Part shown: in pieces, positions 24,903-34,553 of the stretch
How the letters are laid out: each line of letters opens with the position of its first letter
Position numbering within the stretch: the stretch's first letter is position 1
Notes under the pieces: generated by a model
What the model saw: the letters and a program-made list of their open reading frames with translations, nothing else
Told to the model about the DNA's origin: nothing
The model's database searches: none
Source of the DNA: Ensifer adhaerens
Lineage (GTDB): Bacteria; Pseudomonadota; Alphaproteobacteria; Rhizobiales; Rhizobiaceae
DNA length: 64,000 nt
Reading direction: 5' to 3'
NCBI RefSeq assembly: GCF_002940685.1
Contig: NZ_PNFP01000004.1
Span: 1 to 64,000, forward strand
Position numbers and translations under genes: made by a program

Positions 24903-25880
24903 ATGGCACAGGCGATTGTGGTACGCGAACTCGGTGGACCGGAGGTCCTGAAACTCGAAGGCGTGACGCTCTCGCCGCCAGGCCCGGGAGAGGTGCAGAT
25001 CCGCCAGGCGGCGGTTGGCCTCAATTTCATCGATGTCTATTTCCGCACAGGCCTCTACAAGTCGGCCTCGGGCCTGCCCTTCGTGCCGGGCAAGGAAGGC
25101 GCCGGCGTCGTGACGGCGGTGGGTGATGGCGTCAGCCTGTTTTCGGTCGGCGATCGCGTCGCCTATGCCTCGGCCGACGGCGCCTATGCGAGCGAGCGCA
25201 ACGTCGACGCCGCGCAGCTGGTGAAGGTGCCTGATGGCATCAGCCTGGAGACCGCGGCCGCGATGATGCTGAAGGGCATGACGGCGCAGTATCTGCTCAA
25301 CCAGACCTATCAGGTGGGCCCGGGCACGACGATCCTGTTCCATGCCGCTGCCGGCGGCGTCGGGCTCATTGCCGGGCAATGGGCCAAGGCGCTTGGCGCG
25401 ACCGTGATCGGCACCGCCGGATCGCAGGACAAGATCGATCTGGCGCTGGCGCACGGCTACGATCACGTCATCAACTATCGCACCGACAATTTCGTCGCGC
25501 GGGTCAAGGAATTGACCGACGGTCGTGGGGTCGATGTCGTCTACGATTCCGTCGGACGTGACACCTATCCGGCGTCGCTGGATTGCATCAAGCCGCGCGG
25601 CCTTTGGGTCAGTTTCGGCAATTCGTCCGGTCCGGTGGATGCCTTCAGCATCGGCATCCTCGCGCAGAAGGGATCGCTGTTTGCGACACGCCCGACACTC
25701 TTTGGTTATGTTGCCACGCGGCCTGCGCTGGAAGCGTGTGCAAATTCCCTGTTTGATATTGTGCAAAGCAACAAAGTGCGTATCAATATAAATCAGACTT
25801 ATCCGCTTGCCGATGCGGGGCGAGCGCATACGGATCTCGAGACAAGAAAAACAAGTGGAACAACACTGCTGATTCCGTGA
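24903..25880 (+). CDS. NADPH:quinone oxidoreductase, zinc-independent MDR type
   Basis: A 325-residue medium-chain dehydrogenase/reductase: GroES-like N-terminal half (LNFIDVYFRTGLYKSA, PFVPGKEGAGVVTAVGDGV) and a Rossmann half with ILFHAAAGGVGLIAGQWA for NADPH. The structural and catalytic zinc cysteines are missing, as in QOR proteins. It reduces quinones by one electron in characterised members. It begins nine bases after pcs, with GGAG in the pcs tail as a likely ribosome binding site. Confidence 0.9.
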   Translation: MAQAIVVRELGGPEVLKLEGVTLSPPGPGEVQIRQAAVGLNFIDVYFRTGLYKSASGLPFVPGKEGAGVVTAVGDGVSLFSVGDRVAYASADGAYASERNVDAAQLVKVPDGISLETAAAMMLKGMTAQYLLNQTYQVGPGTTILFHAAAGGVGLIAGQWAKALGATVIGTAGSQDKIDLALAHGYDHVINYRTDNFVARVKELTDGRGVDVVYDSVGRDTYPASLDCIKPRGLWVSFGNSSGPVDAFSIGILAQKGSLFATRPTLFGYVATRPALEACANSLFDIVQSNKVRININQTYPLADAGRAHTDLETRKTSGTTLLIP

Positions 25881-25928
25881 TCGAAGCCTTAAGGCGGACG
25901 CGGATCAACAGAGGGGAAAGAGGGCAGC

Positions 25929-27503
25929 GTGCCTGTTGAGGGAGTAGCGGCGAACGGTCATCTCCTGGCTGTGAGCAACCTGACGAAATTGTTTGGCAGC
26001 TTCGCGGCCTGCAATGGGATCAATCTGCAGATTGAACGGGGCGAGATTCACGCCCTTCTCGGCGAAAATGGCGCCGGAAAATCGACCCTGGTGAAGATGC
26101 TGTTCGGCGTCCTGGCGCCGACGGCGGGTGAGATCCTCTGGCAGGGCCAGAGCGTGCGCATCGCCAATCCTGCCGCCGCGCGCAAGCTCGGCATCGGTAT
26201 GGTTTTCCAGCATTTCTCGCTGTTCGAGGCGCTGACCGTCGCCGAAAACATCGCGCTGTCGATGGACGCGAACATCTCGCTGGCAAAGGTTGCGGAAGAG
26301 GCGTCGCGCCTGTCGCATGCCTACGGCCTGCCGCTCGATCCGAAAGCCCATGTCGCCGATCTTTCGGTCGGCGAGCGCCAGCGTATCGAAATCGTGCGCG
26401 CGCTGCTCCAGAACCCGCGCCTCATCATCCTCGACGAGCCGACCTCGGTGCTGACGCCGCAGGAAGCCGACCGCCTGTTCGAAACGCTCTACAAGCTGAA
26501 GGCCGAGGGCCGGTCCGTTCTCTATATCAGCCACCGCCTCGAAGAGGTGCAGCGCATCTGCGACCGCGCAACTGTTCTGCGCCACGGCAAGGTGACCGGC
26601 GCCTGCGATCCGAAGGCGGAAACCCCATCGTCGCTGGCGCGCATGATGGTCGGAAGCGATGTCGCGGCCGTAACGGCGGAAGGCACCAACGCCAAGGGTC
26701 AGGTGCAGTTGGAGGCGCGGCATCTGACCGTGCCGGCCCGCACACCCTTCGCGGTGTCGCTGAAGAACATCTGTCTCAAGGTTCATGCCGGCGAGGTGCT
26801 GGCCATTGCCGGCGTCGCCGGCAATGGCCAGGGGGAGCTCTTCGATGCGCTCTCGGGTGAGTATCCCGTTGCCGACGACAATGCCGTGCAGATCCGCCAG
26901 AGGCCTGTCGGCACCAGGAACATCAACGCCCGCCGCCTGATGGGCGCGGGCTTCGTTCCGGAAGAGCGTCACGGCCACGCAGCCGTTTCGGCGCTGCCGC
27001 TTTCGGACAATCTTGTGCTTGCCCGCAGCCGTTCGGATGCCAAGGCGTTCCTCGGCGGCGGCTTTCTGAAGGTCATCCGTCGCGATGCGGTGACGAGCGC
27101 CACGAAACGCATTTCCGAGGCGATGGACGTGCGCAAGAGCGGCGAGGACCCGCCGGCGGGCTCGCTCTCGGGCGGCAATCTGCAGAAGTTCATCGTCGGG
27201 CGTGAGCTCGACCGGCAACCAAGCGTACTCGTCGTCAACCAGCCGACCTGGGGGGTGGACGCGGGTGCTGCAAGCCGTATCCGACAGGCGCTGGTCGATC
27301 TCGCCAAGGCCGGCTCGGCCGTGCTCGTCATCAGCCAGGATCTCGACGAGATCTTCGAGGTGGCGACGGAAATCGCCGTCATCAGCGACGGTCGGCTCTC
27401 CGATCCCTATCCGGCGCAGGAGCTTTCACGCGAAAAGATCGGCCTGTTGATGGGTGGCATGTACGGCAAGACGGAAGGTACGGAGGCCGCACATGCGCAT
27501 TGA
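25929..27503 (+). CDS. ABC importer ATP-binding protein (BMP/nucleoside type)
   Basis: A 524-residue protein with two fused ATPase domains, the form used by sugar- and nucleoside-type importers. Domain one has Walker A GENGAGKSTL, signature LSVGERQRIEIV and Walker B LIILDEPTSVL. Domain two has a degenerate Walker A (GVAGNGQGELFDALSG) and signature LSGGNLQKFIVG, so only the first site should be fully active. It starts a four-gene operon: the next gene overlaps it by 11 bases. The partner genes point to nucleoside uptake by analogy with YufO/NupO systems. Confidence 0.92.
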   Translation: MPVEGVAANGHLLAVSNLTKLFGSFAACNGINLQIERGEIHALLGENGAGKSTLVKMLFGVLAPTAGEILWQGQSVRIANPAAARKLGIGMVFQHFSLFEALTVAENIALSMDANISLAKVAEEASRLSHAYGLPLDPKAHVADLSVGERQRIEIVRALLQNPRLIILDEPTSVLTPQEADRLFETLYKLKAEGRSVLYISHRLEEVQRICDRATVLRHGKVTGACDPKAETPSSLARMMVGSDVAAVTAEGTNAKGQVQLEARHLTVPARTPFAVSLKNICLKVHAGEVLAIAGVAGNGQGELFDALSGEYPVADDNAVQIRQRPVGTRNINARRLMGAGFVPEERHGHAAVSALPLSDNLVLARSRSDAKAFLGGGFLKVIRRDAVTSATKRISEAMDVRKSGEDPPAGSLSGGNLQKFIVGRELDRQPSVLVVNQPTWGVDAGAASRIRQALVDLAKAGSAVLVISQDLDEIFEVATEIAVISDGRLSDPYPAQELSREKIGLLMGGMYGKTEGTEAAHAH

Positions 27504-28587
27504 ACTCGAAAAGCGCGCCAAGGTATCGACGCTGTTTTCGATCCTGTCGCCATTCATCGCCTTCCTGCTGACGATCGTCTTCGGCGGCATCATGTTCGCG
27601 CTGCTCGGCAAGAACCCGGTCATGGCGCTCTACAGCTTCTTCGTCGAGCCCTTGAGCGAGGTCTGGTCGCTGCACGAGCTGGCAATCAAGGCCGCACCCC
27701 TGATCCTGATTGCCGTCGGGCTTTCGGTCTGCTTCCGCTCCAACAACTGGAACATCGGCGCCGAGGGCCAGTTCATCATGGGCGCCATCGCCGGCTCGAT
27801 CCTGCCGGTGGTCTTCTATGACTGGCAGTCGCCGCTGGTGCTGCCGCTGATGATGCTGATGGGCATGCTTGGCGGTGCGCTGTTTGCCGCCATTCCCGCC
27901 TTTCTCAAGGCGCATATGAACACCAACGAAATCCTGACGAGCCTGATGCTGGTCTATGTCGCCCAGCTCTTCCTCGACTGGCTGGTGCGCGGGCCCTGGC
28001 GCAACCCGGGCGGCATGAACTTCCCGGAGACGCGCACCTTCGCCGTTGATGCGATCCTGCCGGAAATGATCGCCTCGGGCCGGACTCATTGGGGCTTCGC
28101 CTTTGCCATCATCGCGGCCGTCCTCGTCTGGTTCATGATGCGCTACACGCTGAAGGGCTTCGAGATTTCCGTTCTCGGCCAGTCCGAGCGGGCAGGGCGC
28201 TTTGCCGGTTTCTCGTCGCGACGGATGATCTGGTTCTCGATGCTGCTTTCCGGCGCCTTTGCCGGCCTTGCCGGCATCTCCGAGGTCAGCGGCGCGATCC
28301 AGCAGCTGCGCCCGGTCATTTCGCCCGGCTACGGCTTCACCGCCATCATCGTTGCGTTCCTTGGCCGCCTCAATCCTCTCGGCATCGTCGCCGCCGGCCT
28401 GGTACTGGCACTCACCTATCTTGGCGGGGAGGCAGCGCAGCTTTCGATCGGCGTTTCCGAAAAGGTCACGCGCGTTTTCCAGGGCCTCTTGCTCTTCTTC
28501 GTGCTCTCCTGCGACACGCTCATCCACTATCGCATCAAGCTGATCTTCGACCGCTTGACCGCGACAACCAGCGAGGGGAGCCGCTGA
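27493..28587 (+). CDS. ABC importer permease 1 (BMP/nucleoside type)
   Basis: A 364-residue membrane protein from the ATG at 27493, overlapping the ATPase gene by 11 bases. About ten membrane segments; NNWNIGAEGQFIMGAIAGS and FKAHMNTNEIL-like text (LKAHMNTNEILTSLMLVYVA) identify the YufP/RbsC-related permease family. It pairs with the next gene to form the membrane channel. Its stop overlaps the start of permease 2. Confidence 0.92.
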   Translation: MRIELEKRAKVSTLFSILSPFIAFLLTIVFGGIMFALLGKNPVMALYSFFVEPLSEVWSLHELAIKAAPLILIAVGLSVCFRSNNWNIGAEGQFIMGAIAGSILPVVFYDWQSPLVLPLMMLMGMLGGALFAAIPAFLKAHMNTNEILTSLMLVYVAQLFLDWLVRGPWRNPGGMNFPETRTFAVDAILPEMIASGRTHWGFAFAIIAAVLVWFMMRYTLKGFEISVLGQSERAGRFAGFSSRRMIWFSMLLSGAFAGLAGISEVSGAIQQLRPVISPGYGFTAIIVAFLGRLNPLGIVAAGLVLALTYLGGEAAQLSIGVSEKVTRVFQGLLLFFVLSCDTLIHYRIKLIFDRLTATTSEGSR

Positions 28588-29507
28588 TGGGTATCGTCGA
28601 AGCGATCCTTCTGAGCGTCATCACCGCCGCAACACCGCTGGTGCTGGCCGCGATCGGCGAGCTGGTGACCGAACGGTCCGGCGTGTTGAACCTGGGCGTC
28701 GAGGGCATGATGATCATGGGGGCGGTGTCGGCCTTCGCCATCACCCAGATCACCGGTTCCCCCTATATCGGCATGTTCGCCGGCGTCGCCTGCGGCGCGC
28801 TGTTTTCACAGCTTTTCGCCTTCCTCACCCTGACCCTGGTGGCGAACCAGGTGGCGACCGGTCTCGCCCTGACGCTGCTCGGGATCGGCGTTTCGGGCAT
28901 GATGGGTGAGAGCTTTCTCGGCATGCAGGGCGTCAAGCTGCAGCCGATTGCGATACCGCTTCTTGCGGATATCCCCTATGTCGGGCCGCTGCTGTTTAGG
29001 CAGGACATCATCTTCTATCTCTCGGTCGCGATCGTCGCCGGCGTGCACTGGTTCCTGTTCAGGAGCCGCGCCGGCCTCAAGCTCCGCGCCGTCGGCGACA
29101 GCCATGCTTCCGCGCACGCGCTCGGCGTCAGCGTCATCCGCACGCGCTATCTCGCCGTCATGTTCGGCGGCGCCTGCGCGGGCCTTGCCGGTGCGCAACT
29201 GTCGCTCGTCTACACGCCGCAATGGGTGGAAAACATGTCGGCCGGGCGCGGCTGGATCGCGCTGGCGCTGGTGGTCTTTTCTTCGTGGCGTCCATGGCGG
29301 CTGGTGGCCGGCGGCTATCTCTTCGGTGCCGTGTCGATCAGCCAGCTGCATGCGCAGGCCTTCGGCCTCGGCATTCCCTCGCAGCTCCTTTCGTCGCTTC
29401 CCTATGTCGCGACGATCGTCGTCCTCATTCTCATTTCGCATAACCGGCGCATGACCCTGATCAATACGCCGGCATCGCTCGGCAAACCGTTTGTGCCGGA
29501 CCGGTGA
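28587..29507 (+). CDS. ABC importer permease 2 (BMP/nucleoside type)
   Basis: A 306-residue membrane protein from the ATG at 28587, which overlaps the previous stop (TGATG). It has about nine membrane segments, with RSGVLNLGVEGMMIMGAVSA and AVGDSHASAHALGVSVIRT as YufQ-family motifs. It completes the permease dimer. The binding-protein gene begins 50 bases later, so the whole set should be on one transcript. Confidence 0.92.
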   Translation: MGIVEAILLSVITAATPLVLAAIGELVTERSGVLNLGVEGMMIMGAVSAFAITQITGSPYIGMFAGVACGALFSQLFAFLTLTLVANQVATGLALTLLGIGVSGMMGESFLGMQGVKLQPIAIPLLADIPYVGPLLFRQDIIFYLSVAIVAGVHWFLFRSRAGLKLRAVGDSHASAHALGVSVIRTRYLAVMFGGACAGLAGAQLSLVYTPQWVENMSAGRGWIALALVVFSSWRPWRLVAGGYLFGAVSISQLHAQAFGLGIPSQLLSSLPYVATIVVLILISHNRRMTLINTPASLGKPFVPDR

Positions 29508-29557
29508 TTTTCAAGCATTTCATACTGACGTTTCTCAAACCGACAGAGGTCAAGAAA

Positions 29558-30628
29558 ATGAAAAAACTACTGCTCGTTCTCGCAAGCACCACGGCGGCGA
29601 TCGGCTTTGCCACCGGCGCAAGCGCCCAGGAGAAGGCCAAGATCTGCTTCGTCTACGTCGGTGCCAAGACCGACGGCGGCTGGACCCAGGCGCACGACAT
29701 CGGCCGCCAGGAGCTGGAAAAGGCGCTCGGCGACAAGATCGAAACGCAGTATCTCGAAAGCGTGCCGGAAGGCCCGGATGCCGAGCGCGCGATCGAGCGC
29801 CTGGCACGCTCGGGCTGCGGCCTGATCTTCACCACGTCCTTCGGCTTCATGGATGCGACGATCAAGATCGCCCAGAAGTTCCCGGACGTGAAGTTCGAAC
29901 ACGCCACCGGCTACAAGACCGCGCCGAACGTCGCGACCTACAACAGCCGTTTCTATGAAGGCCGCTACATCCAGGGCCAGATCGCCGCCAAGATGTCGCA
30001 GAAGGGCGTCGCCGGCTACATCGCCTCCTTCCCGATCCCGGAAGTGGTGATGGGCATCAACTCCTTCGTCATCGGCGCGCGCTCCGTCAACCCGGACTTC
30101 AAGATCAAGGTCGTCTGGGCAAACACCTGGTTCGACCCCGGTAAGGAAGCCGATGCCGCCAAGGCGCTGGTCGACCAGGGCGTTGATATCCTGACGCAGC
30201 ACACCGACACGACCGCGCCGATGCAGGTTGCCGCCGAGCGTGGCATCAAGGCCTTCGGCCAGGCCTCCGACATGATCAAGGCCGGCCCGGAGACCCAGCT
30301 GACAGCCATCGTCGACACCTGGGGCGCCTATTACATCAAGCGCACCCAGGCCTTCCTCGACGGCAAGTGGGAAACGACCTCGAGCTGGGACGGCCTGAAG
30401 GACGGCATCCTGACGATGGCGCCCTACACCAACATGCCTGACGACGTGAAGAAGCTGGCCGAGGAAACCGAAGCCAAGATCAAGTCGGGTGAGCTGAAAC
30501 CCTTCACCGGCCCGCTGAAGAAGCAGGACGGCAGCGAGTGGCTCGCCGCCGGCGCTTCGTCCGACGACGGCACGCTGCTCGGCATGAACTTCTACGTCGA
30601 AGGCGTGGACGACCAGCTGCCGAAGTAA
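29558..30628 (+). CDS. BMP-family ABC substrate-binding protein
   Basis: A 356-residue periplasmic protein from the ATG at 29558, with AGAGGT ahead. The signal peptide MKKLLLVLASTTAAIGFATG is cut after GASA. The mature part is of the basic membrane protein (BMP/PnrA) type: KICFVYVGAKTDGGWTQAHD, GLIFTTSFGFMDATIKIAQ and DTWGAYYIKRTQAFLDGKW. BMP proteins bind nucleosides or related compounds in characterised members. It ends the operon and is followed by a strong terminator. Confidence 0.92.
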   Translation: MKKLLLVLASTTAAIGFATGASAQEKAKICFVYVGAKTDGGWTQAHDIGRQELEKALGDKIETQYLESVPEGPDAERAIERLARSGCGLIFTTSFGFMDATIKIAQKFPDVKFEHATGYKTAPNVATYNSRFYEGRYIQGQIAAKMSQKGVAGYIASFPIPEVVMGINSFVIGARSVNPDFKIKVVWANTWFDPGKEADAAKALVDQGVDILTQHTDTTAPMQVAAERGIKAFGQASDMIKAGPETQLTAIVDTWGAYYIKRTQAFLDGKWETTSSWDGLKDGILTMAPYTNMPDDVKKLAEETEAKIKSGELKPFTGPLKKQDGSEWLAAGASSDDGTLLGMNFYVEGVDDQLPK

Positions 30629-30653
30629 GCTGCTGCACCAGCAAGACAGAATG

Positions 30654-30680
30654 CAAACCCCGCCGTTTCGGCGGGGTTTG
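30654..30680 (+). terminator. Intrinsic terminator of the BMP operon
   Basis: CAAACCCCGCC and GGCGGGGTTTG form an 11-bp perfect stem over GTTTC, about 25 bases after the binding-protein stop. The A-T rich stem base supplies the T-rich end. Confidence 0.85.
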
Positions 30681-30886
30681 TCGTTTCTGGGGCGCGCAAG
30701 GGTTGCTTTCCGCGTCGGTCGCGCTCGGCTTACGGTATTGCAGGCACCCGGGGGCTTTCCGGAATCGATGGTTCAAACTACATTCATTTGCGCAAGTTTT
30801 GTGATGCCCCCTGTGTTTCACAGGAGGACGTTGTTGGCGCGCTGTGCCGTTCGAAGTCAGGCAGGGGAGTGCCTGGAGGAGATTGA

Positions 30887-31630
30887 TTGAACAGGAGTTT
30901 GCTGGAAACCGTTGTGTCCGGCTCGCGCAAGCGCACGAGCCACGCACATGTTGTCGATCAACTCGGCAAGGCAATCATATCAGGCGAGTTTCCAGTCGGT
31001 TCCATTCTTCCGGGTGATCCGGAGCTCGCGGCACGCTTCAAGGTCTCGCGAACCGTGCTGCGCGAAGCGATGAAGACGCTGGCGGCCAAGGGGCTGGTCG
31101 TGCCTCGGGCCCGCATCGGCACGCGCGTGACGCCGCGCAACGACTGGAACCTCTTCGACAACGATATCCTGACCTGGCACTTCGAGTGCGGCGTCGATGA
31201 AGACTTCCTGTATCACCTGAGCGAAGTGCGCCTTGCCTTCGAGCCGCACGCGGCAGCGCTCGCGGCGCGAAACGCCTCCGAGGCCGAAATCAGCCGCATG
31301 ATGCGGCTCGCGGTCGCCATGGGCGAGGAGGGCCACAGCGCCGAGAGCCTCGCAGGTGCTGACCTGAAGTTCCATCTTGCCGTCGCCGAGGCCTCCGGCA
31401 ATCCCTTTATGCGCACGGTCGGCGGCCTGATCGAGGCGGCGCTGGTTGGCGTCTTCAAGCTCAGTTCACCCGTCGCCGAAAGAGGCGGCATCGATGAGGT
31501 TGCCCGCAACCATATCCGTATCGTCGAGGAAATCGGCAGGCGTGACGAACTCGGCGCCCGGCTTGCGATGGAAAACGTGATCAAGATCGGGCGTGAGCGC
31601 GTACGCAGCGCGTTGCATAGCCGCAGTTGA
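30887..31630 (+). CDS. GntR/FadR-family transcriptional regulator
   Basis: A 247-residue regulator from a TTG codon at 30887, with GGAGGA about six bases ahead. The winged helix-turn-helix is at about residues 18-85 (GEFPVGSILPGDPELAARF, VSRTVLREAMKTLAAKGLV) and an FCD ligand domain fills the rest (LRLAFEPHAA-like text, DLKFHLAVAEASGNP, ARNHIRIVEEI). FCD regulators usually sense sugar acids or organic acids. It follows the importer by 258 bases beyond a terminator, so it has its own promoter and any link to the importer is a guess. Confidence 0.9.
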   Translation: MNRSLLETVVSGSRKRTSHAHVVDQLGKAIISGEFPVGSILPGDPELAARFKVSRTVLREAMKTLAAKGLVVPRARIGTRVTPRNDWNLFDNDILTWHFECGVDEDFLYHLSEVRLAFEPHAAALAARNASEAEISRMMRLAVAMGEEGHSAESLAGADLKFHLAVAEASGNPFMRTVGGLIEAALVGVFKLSSPVAERGGIDEVARNHIRIVEEIGRRDELGARLAMENVIKIGRERVRSALHSRS

Positions 31631-31796
31631 TGCTGCCACCGGTCGAGATTGTTCAAGAAAACAGCACTCGCCCGTTCCAATGTTCAGAAGATTGCAGCGT
31701 TTTCAACGCTTGCGCTTGCTCAGATCGCGCGCTGGCCTTATCTGGTGAGGGCTCGCTCCCTGGGGAGCGGCTGTCGTCAACGGTGATCTGGAGACC

Positions 31797-33089
31797 ATGT
31801 CCGAGTTTTTTGTCATTTTCGTCCTGCTTTTGATCAATGCATTTTTTGCTCTCTCGGAAATGGCAATCGTCTCGGCAAGCAAGCCCATGCTTCGCCAGAT
31901 GGCAAAACAGGGAAACACCCGCGCCGAAGTGGCGCTGAGGCTTGCGGAAGATCCCGGCAAATTCCTCTCCACCGTGCAGGTCGGCATCACGCTTGTCGGC
32001 ACCTTGGCCGGTGCCTACGGTGGCGCGACCATTGCTGCGAAATTCGCTCCCTTCCTCGACGGAATCGCCTGGATCAATCCCTATGGCAACACGGTCGCCG
32101 TCGCGCTGGTCGTGACGCTGATCACCTTCCTGTCGGTGGTTATCGGCGAGCTCATCCCGAAGCAGCTGGCGCTGAAGAATTCCGAGGCGCTGGCCATGTT
32201 CGTCGCGCGCCCGATGCACCTCTTGTCGCGGATCGCCGCTCCGATCGTCTATCTCTTCGAGACCGCGGCATCGCTTGCCATGCGTCTTCTCGGCATCCGT
32301 CCTGACGATCCGGACCATGTGACGGAAGAGGAAGTCCACGCGATCATGGCCGAAGGCGTCGAAAGCGGCGCCATCGAAAAGTCTGAGCATGAGATGCTCA
32401 GGCGAATCATCCGTCTCGGCGACCGCAACGTGAAGTCGATCATGACCCATCGGACCGAGGTGAGCTTCATCGACATCAACGACAGCCTGGAGACGGTCGG
32501 CCGCAAGATCGGCCAGTTCGGTCATTCACGCTATCCGGTGGTCGACGGCCCGAGCGGCGATGTCCTGGGCGCGGTTCTCGCCAAGGAAATCCTGAACGCG
32601 CCGACCTCCGGCCCGTTCGACGTGCGCAAATACGTCCGTGAGATCCATACCCTGCCGGAGACGGCGTCCTGCCTGAAGGCGCTCGACGCCTTCAAATCGT
32701 CGAGCATCAACATGGCGATGATCGTCGACGAATACGGAAGCACCGAGGGCATCATCACCATCGCCGACATTCTCGAAGCGATCGTCGGCGTCCTGCCTTC
32801 GAACTACGACGACATCGAGCACGCGCTGATCCGCCAGCGCGAAGACGGAAGCTACCTCGTTGACGGCCGCACGCCGATCGACGAAATCCACCTGACGATC
32901 GGTATCGACGGCATCGACGCCGACGGCAACTTCGAGACCATTGCCGGCTTCCTCGTCCAGCAACTGCGCAAGACGCCGGAGGAGGGCGATATTGCGATTG
33001 CCCACGGTTACCGCTTCGAAGTGGTCGACATGGACGCGCGCCGCATCGACAAGATCCTCGTCAGCCGCTCGGACGAAACGGCCAACTGA
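31797..33089 (+). CDS. CorC/HlyC-type CNNM-CBS membrane protein
   Basis: A 430-residue protein with a DUF21/CNNM transmembrane domain at about 1-185 (NAFFALSEMAIVSASKPML, FLSTVQVGITLVGTLAGAYG), a CBS pair at about 205-335, and a C-terminal CorC_HlyC domain to about 425. Family members take part in magnesium or sodium-magnesium handling; the hemolysin label is historical. No ribosome binding site stronger than GGAGA is seen ahead of the ATG. A terminator follows after about 190 bases. Confidence 0.9.
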   Translation: MSEFFVIFVLLLINAFFALSEMAIVSASKPMLRQMAKQGNTRAEVALRLAEDPGKFLSTVQVGITLVGTLAGAYGGATIAAKFAPFLDGIAWINPYGNTVAVALVVTLITFLSVVIGELIPKQLALKNSEALAMFVARPMHLLSRIAAPIVYLFETAASLAMRLLGIRPDDPDHVTEEEVHAIMAEGVESGAIEKSEHEMLRRIIRLGDRNVKSIMTHRTEVSFIDINDSLETVGRKIGQFGHSRYPVVDGPSGDVLGAVLAKEILNAPTSGPFDVRKYVREIHTLPETASCLKALDAFKSSSINMAMIVDEYGSTEGIITIADILEAIVGVLPSNYDDIEHALIRQREDGSYLVDGRTPIDEIHLTIGIDGIDADGNFETIAGFLVQQLRKTPEEGDIAIAHGYRFEVVDMDARRIDKILVSRSDETAN

Positions 33090-33278
33090 TTCCGAACCTG
33101 CACGGTCGGAGGTGCCTTGTCCCGACCAGATGCCGCAGCGCGGCGACGGCGCGATGCTGTCAGGTGCTCGCGTGTTGCCACAAGACCCGAGGGGTCGTGC
33201 CATGGCGAGGACATGCTGGTCCTCACTTGGGAGCCGCTTGTGCATCGCCGAGATCGTCCGCCTACGGATGAACGGAGA

Positions 33279-33308
33279 AGGCCGGGTTCTGCCCGGCCTC
33301 TTGCTTTT
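33279..33308 (+). terminator. Terminator between the convergent CorC-like gene and moeA
   Basis: AGGCCGGG and CCCGGCCT pair over TTCTG, followed by CTTGCTTTT on the plus strand. It lies about 190 bases past the CorC-like stop and 30 bases from the moeA 3' end, so it may stop transcripts from both sides. Confidence 0.7.
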
Positions 33309-33337
33309 GAAACTGAGGGCCGCCGCGGCTGCGTTGT

Positions 33338-34549
33338 TCAGCGTAGCCGGAGAATGTCGCAGGACGTGCCTGCGGGCGCTTCGGCGGCGTGAGGCCGGCG
33401 CACGATCAGGCAGTCGGACTGTGCGAAGACCTTCATCATCGACGAATCCTGCCGCGAAAAAGGATGGGCGAGAAGCGTTCCTTCGCTGTCCCTAGAAAGG
33501 CGGGCGCGCACGTAGTCCTGCCTGACGTCGTTGCCCGGAAGCGGGCTTGCAAGCCGCGCGGTCGTCATGCGGTCGCGCGACGGCAAGCGGGCGAGCTTGC
33601 GGGTCAGGGGTTCCAGGAAGAGCAGGGCGCAGACGAGGCTGGAGACCGGATTGCCCGGCAGGCCAAGCACCGTGGCCGTTCCGAGCTGGCCGACCATGAG
33701 CGGCTTTCCCGGCCGCATGGCGATGCGCCAGAAATCGAGCGTCATGCCGCAGGCGATCAGCGTCGACTGCACCAGGTCATGGTCGCCGACCGACGCGCCG
33801 CCGAGCGTGACGATCACATCGACATCGGCATCCTGCGCTTGGCGGATCCGTGCGCTGATCGCGTCCCGGTCGTCGCGGACGATGCCGAGATCGATGACCT
33901 CGGCGCCGTTGTCGCGCGCGATCGCCCCGACGCCGAAACTGTTGGAGGCGATGATCTGGTCTGCGCCGGGCTTGCTGCCCGGCGGCACGAGTTCGTCGCC
34001 GGTGGCAAGGATCGCGACCCGCGGGCGTTTGAACACCGGCAGGCTGGCGTGGTTCATGCCGGCGGCGACGGTCAGTCGACCGGCGTCGAGAATGTCGCCG
34101 GCCGAAAGCACGGCTTCGCCGGAGGCGAAGTCCTGGCCCGCCAGTCGGATGTGCCGCCCTTTGCCGGGCACGAATTTGGTTCGGATCCGGTTGCCCGGCA
34201 ACCGCTCGGTGTCTTCCTGGATGATGACCGTATCGGCGCCGGCAGGCATTGGCGCACCGGTAAAGATGCGCACCGCTTCGCCCGCTTTCATCTCGCCCTT
34301 GAAGCCATGGCCGGCGGCCGATTGGCCGATCACGATCAATTCGGCGCCGATTGTCTCTATGTCCCGGTGGCGAACCGCATAGCCGTCCATCGCCGAATTG
34401 TCGAAGGCCGGGTGGGTGACGAGCGCCGGAATGTCTTGGGAGAGCACGCGACCAAACCCGACATGAAGGCCGACAAGCTCGCTCGTTTGACGTAGATCGG
34501 CGCTGCGAAGAATTCTGTCGAGCGCGTCTTCGACCGAAAGCAGCGCCAT
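33338..34549 (-). CDS. moeA: Molybdopterin molybdenumtransferase MoeA
   Basis: A 403-residue enzyme that inserts molybdate into molybdopterin-AMP, a late step of molybdenum-cofactor synthesis. Recognisable parts: HPAFDNSAMDGYAVRH near residue 45, GAPMPAGADTVIIQED, the MoCF domain with VILATGDELVPPG-like text (VAILATGDELVPPGSKPG) and VIVTLGGASVGDHD, and GNPVSSLVCALLFLEP. It is the last gene of the minus-strand group, four bases after moaC. Confidence 0.95.
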   Translation of the reverse strand: MALLSVEDALDRILRSADLRQTSELVGLHVGFGRVLSQDIPALVTHPAFDNSAMDGYAVRHRDIETIGAELIVIGQSAAGHGFKGEMKAGEAVRIFTGAPMPAGADTVIIQEDTERLPGNRIRTKFVPGKGRHIRLAGQDFASGEAVLSAGDILDAGRLTVAAGMNHASLPVFKRPRVAILATGDELVPPGSKPGADQIIASNSFGVGAIARDNGAEVIDLGIVRDDRDAISARIRQAQDADVDVIVTLGGASVGDHDLVQSTLIACGMTLDFWRIAMRPGKPLMVGQLGTATVLGLPGNPVSSLVCALLFLEPLTRKLARLPSRDRMTTARLASPLPGNDVRQDYVRARLSRDSEGTLLAHPFSRQDSSMMKVFAQSDCLIVRRPHAAEAPAGTSCDILRLR

Positions 34550-34553
34550 GATC

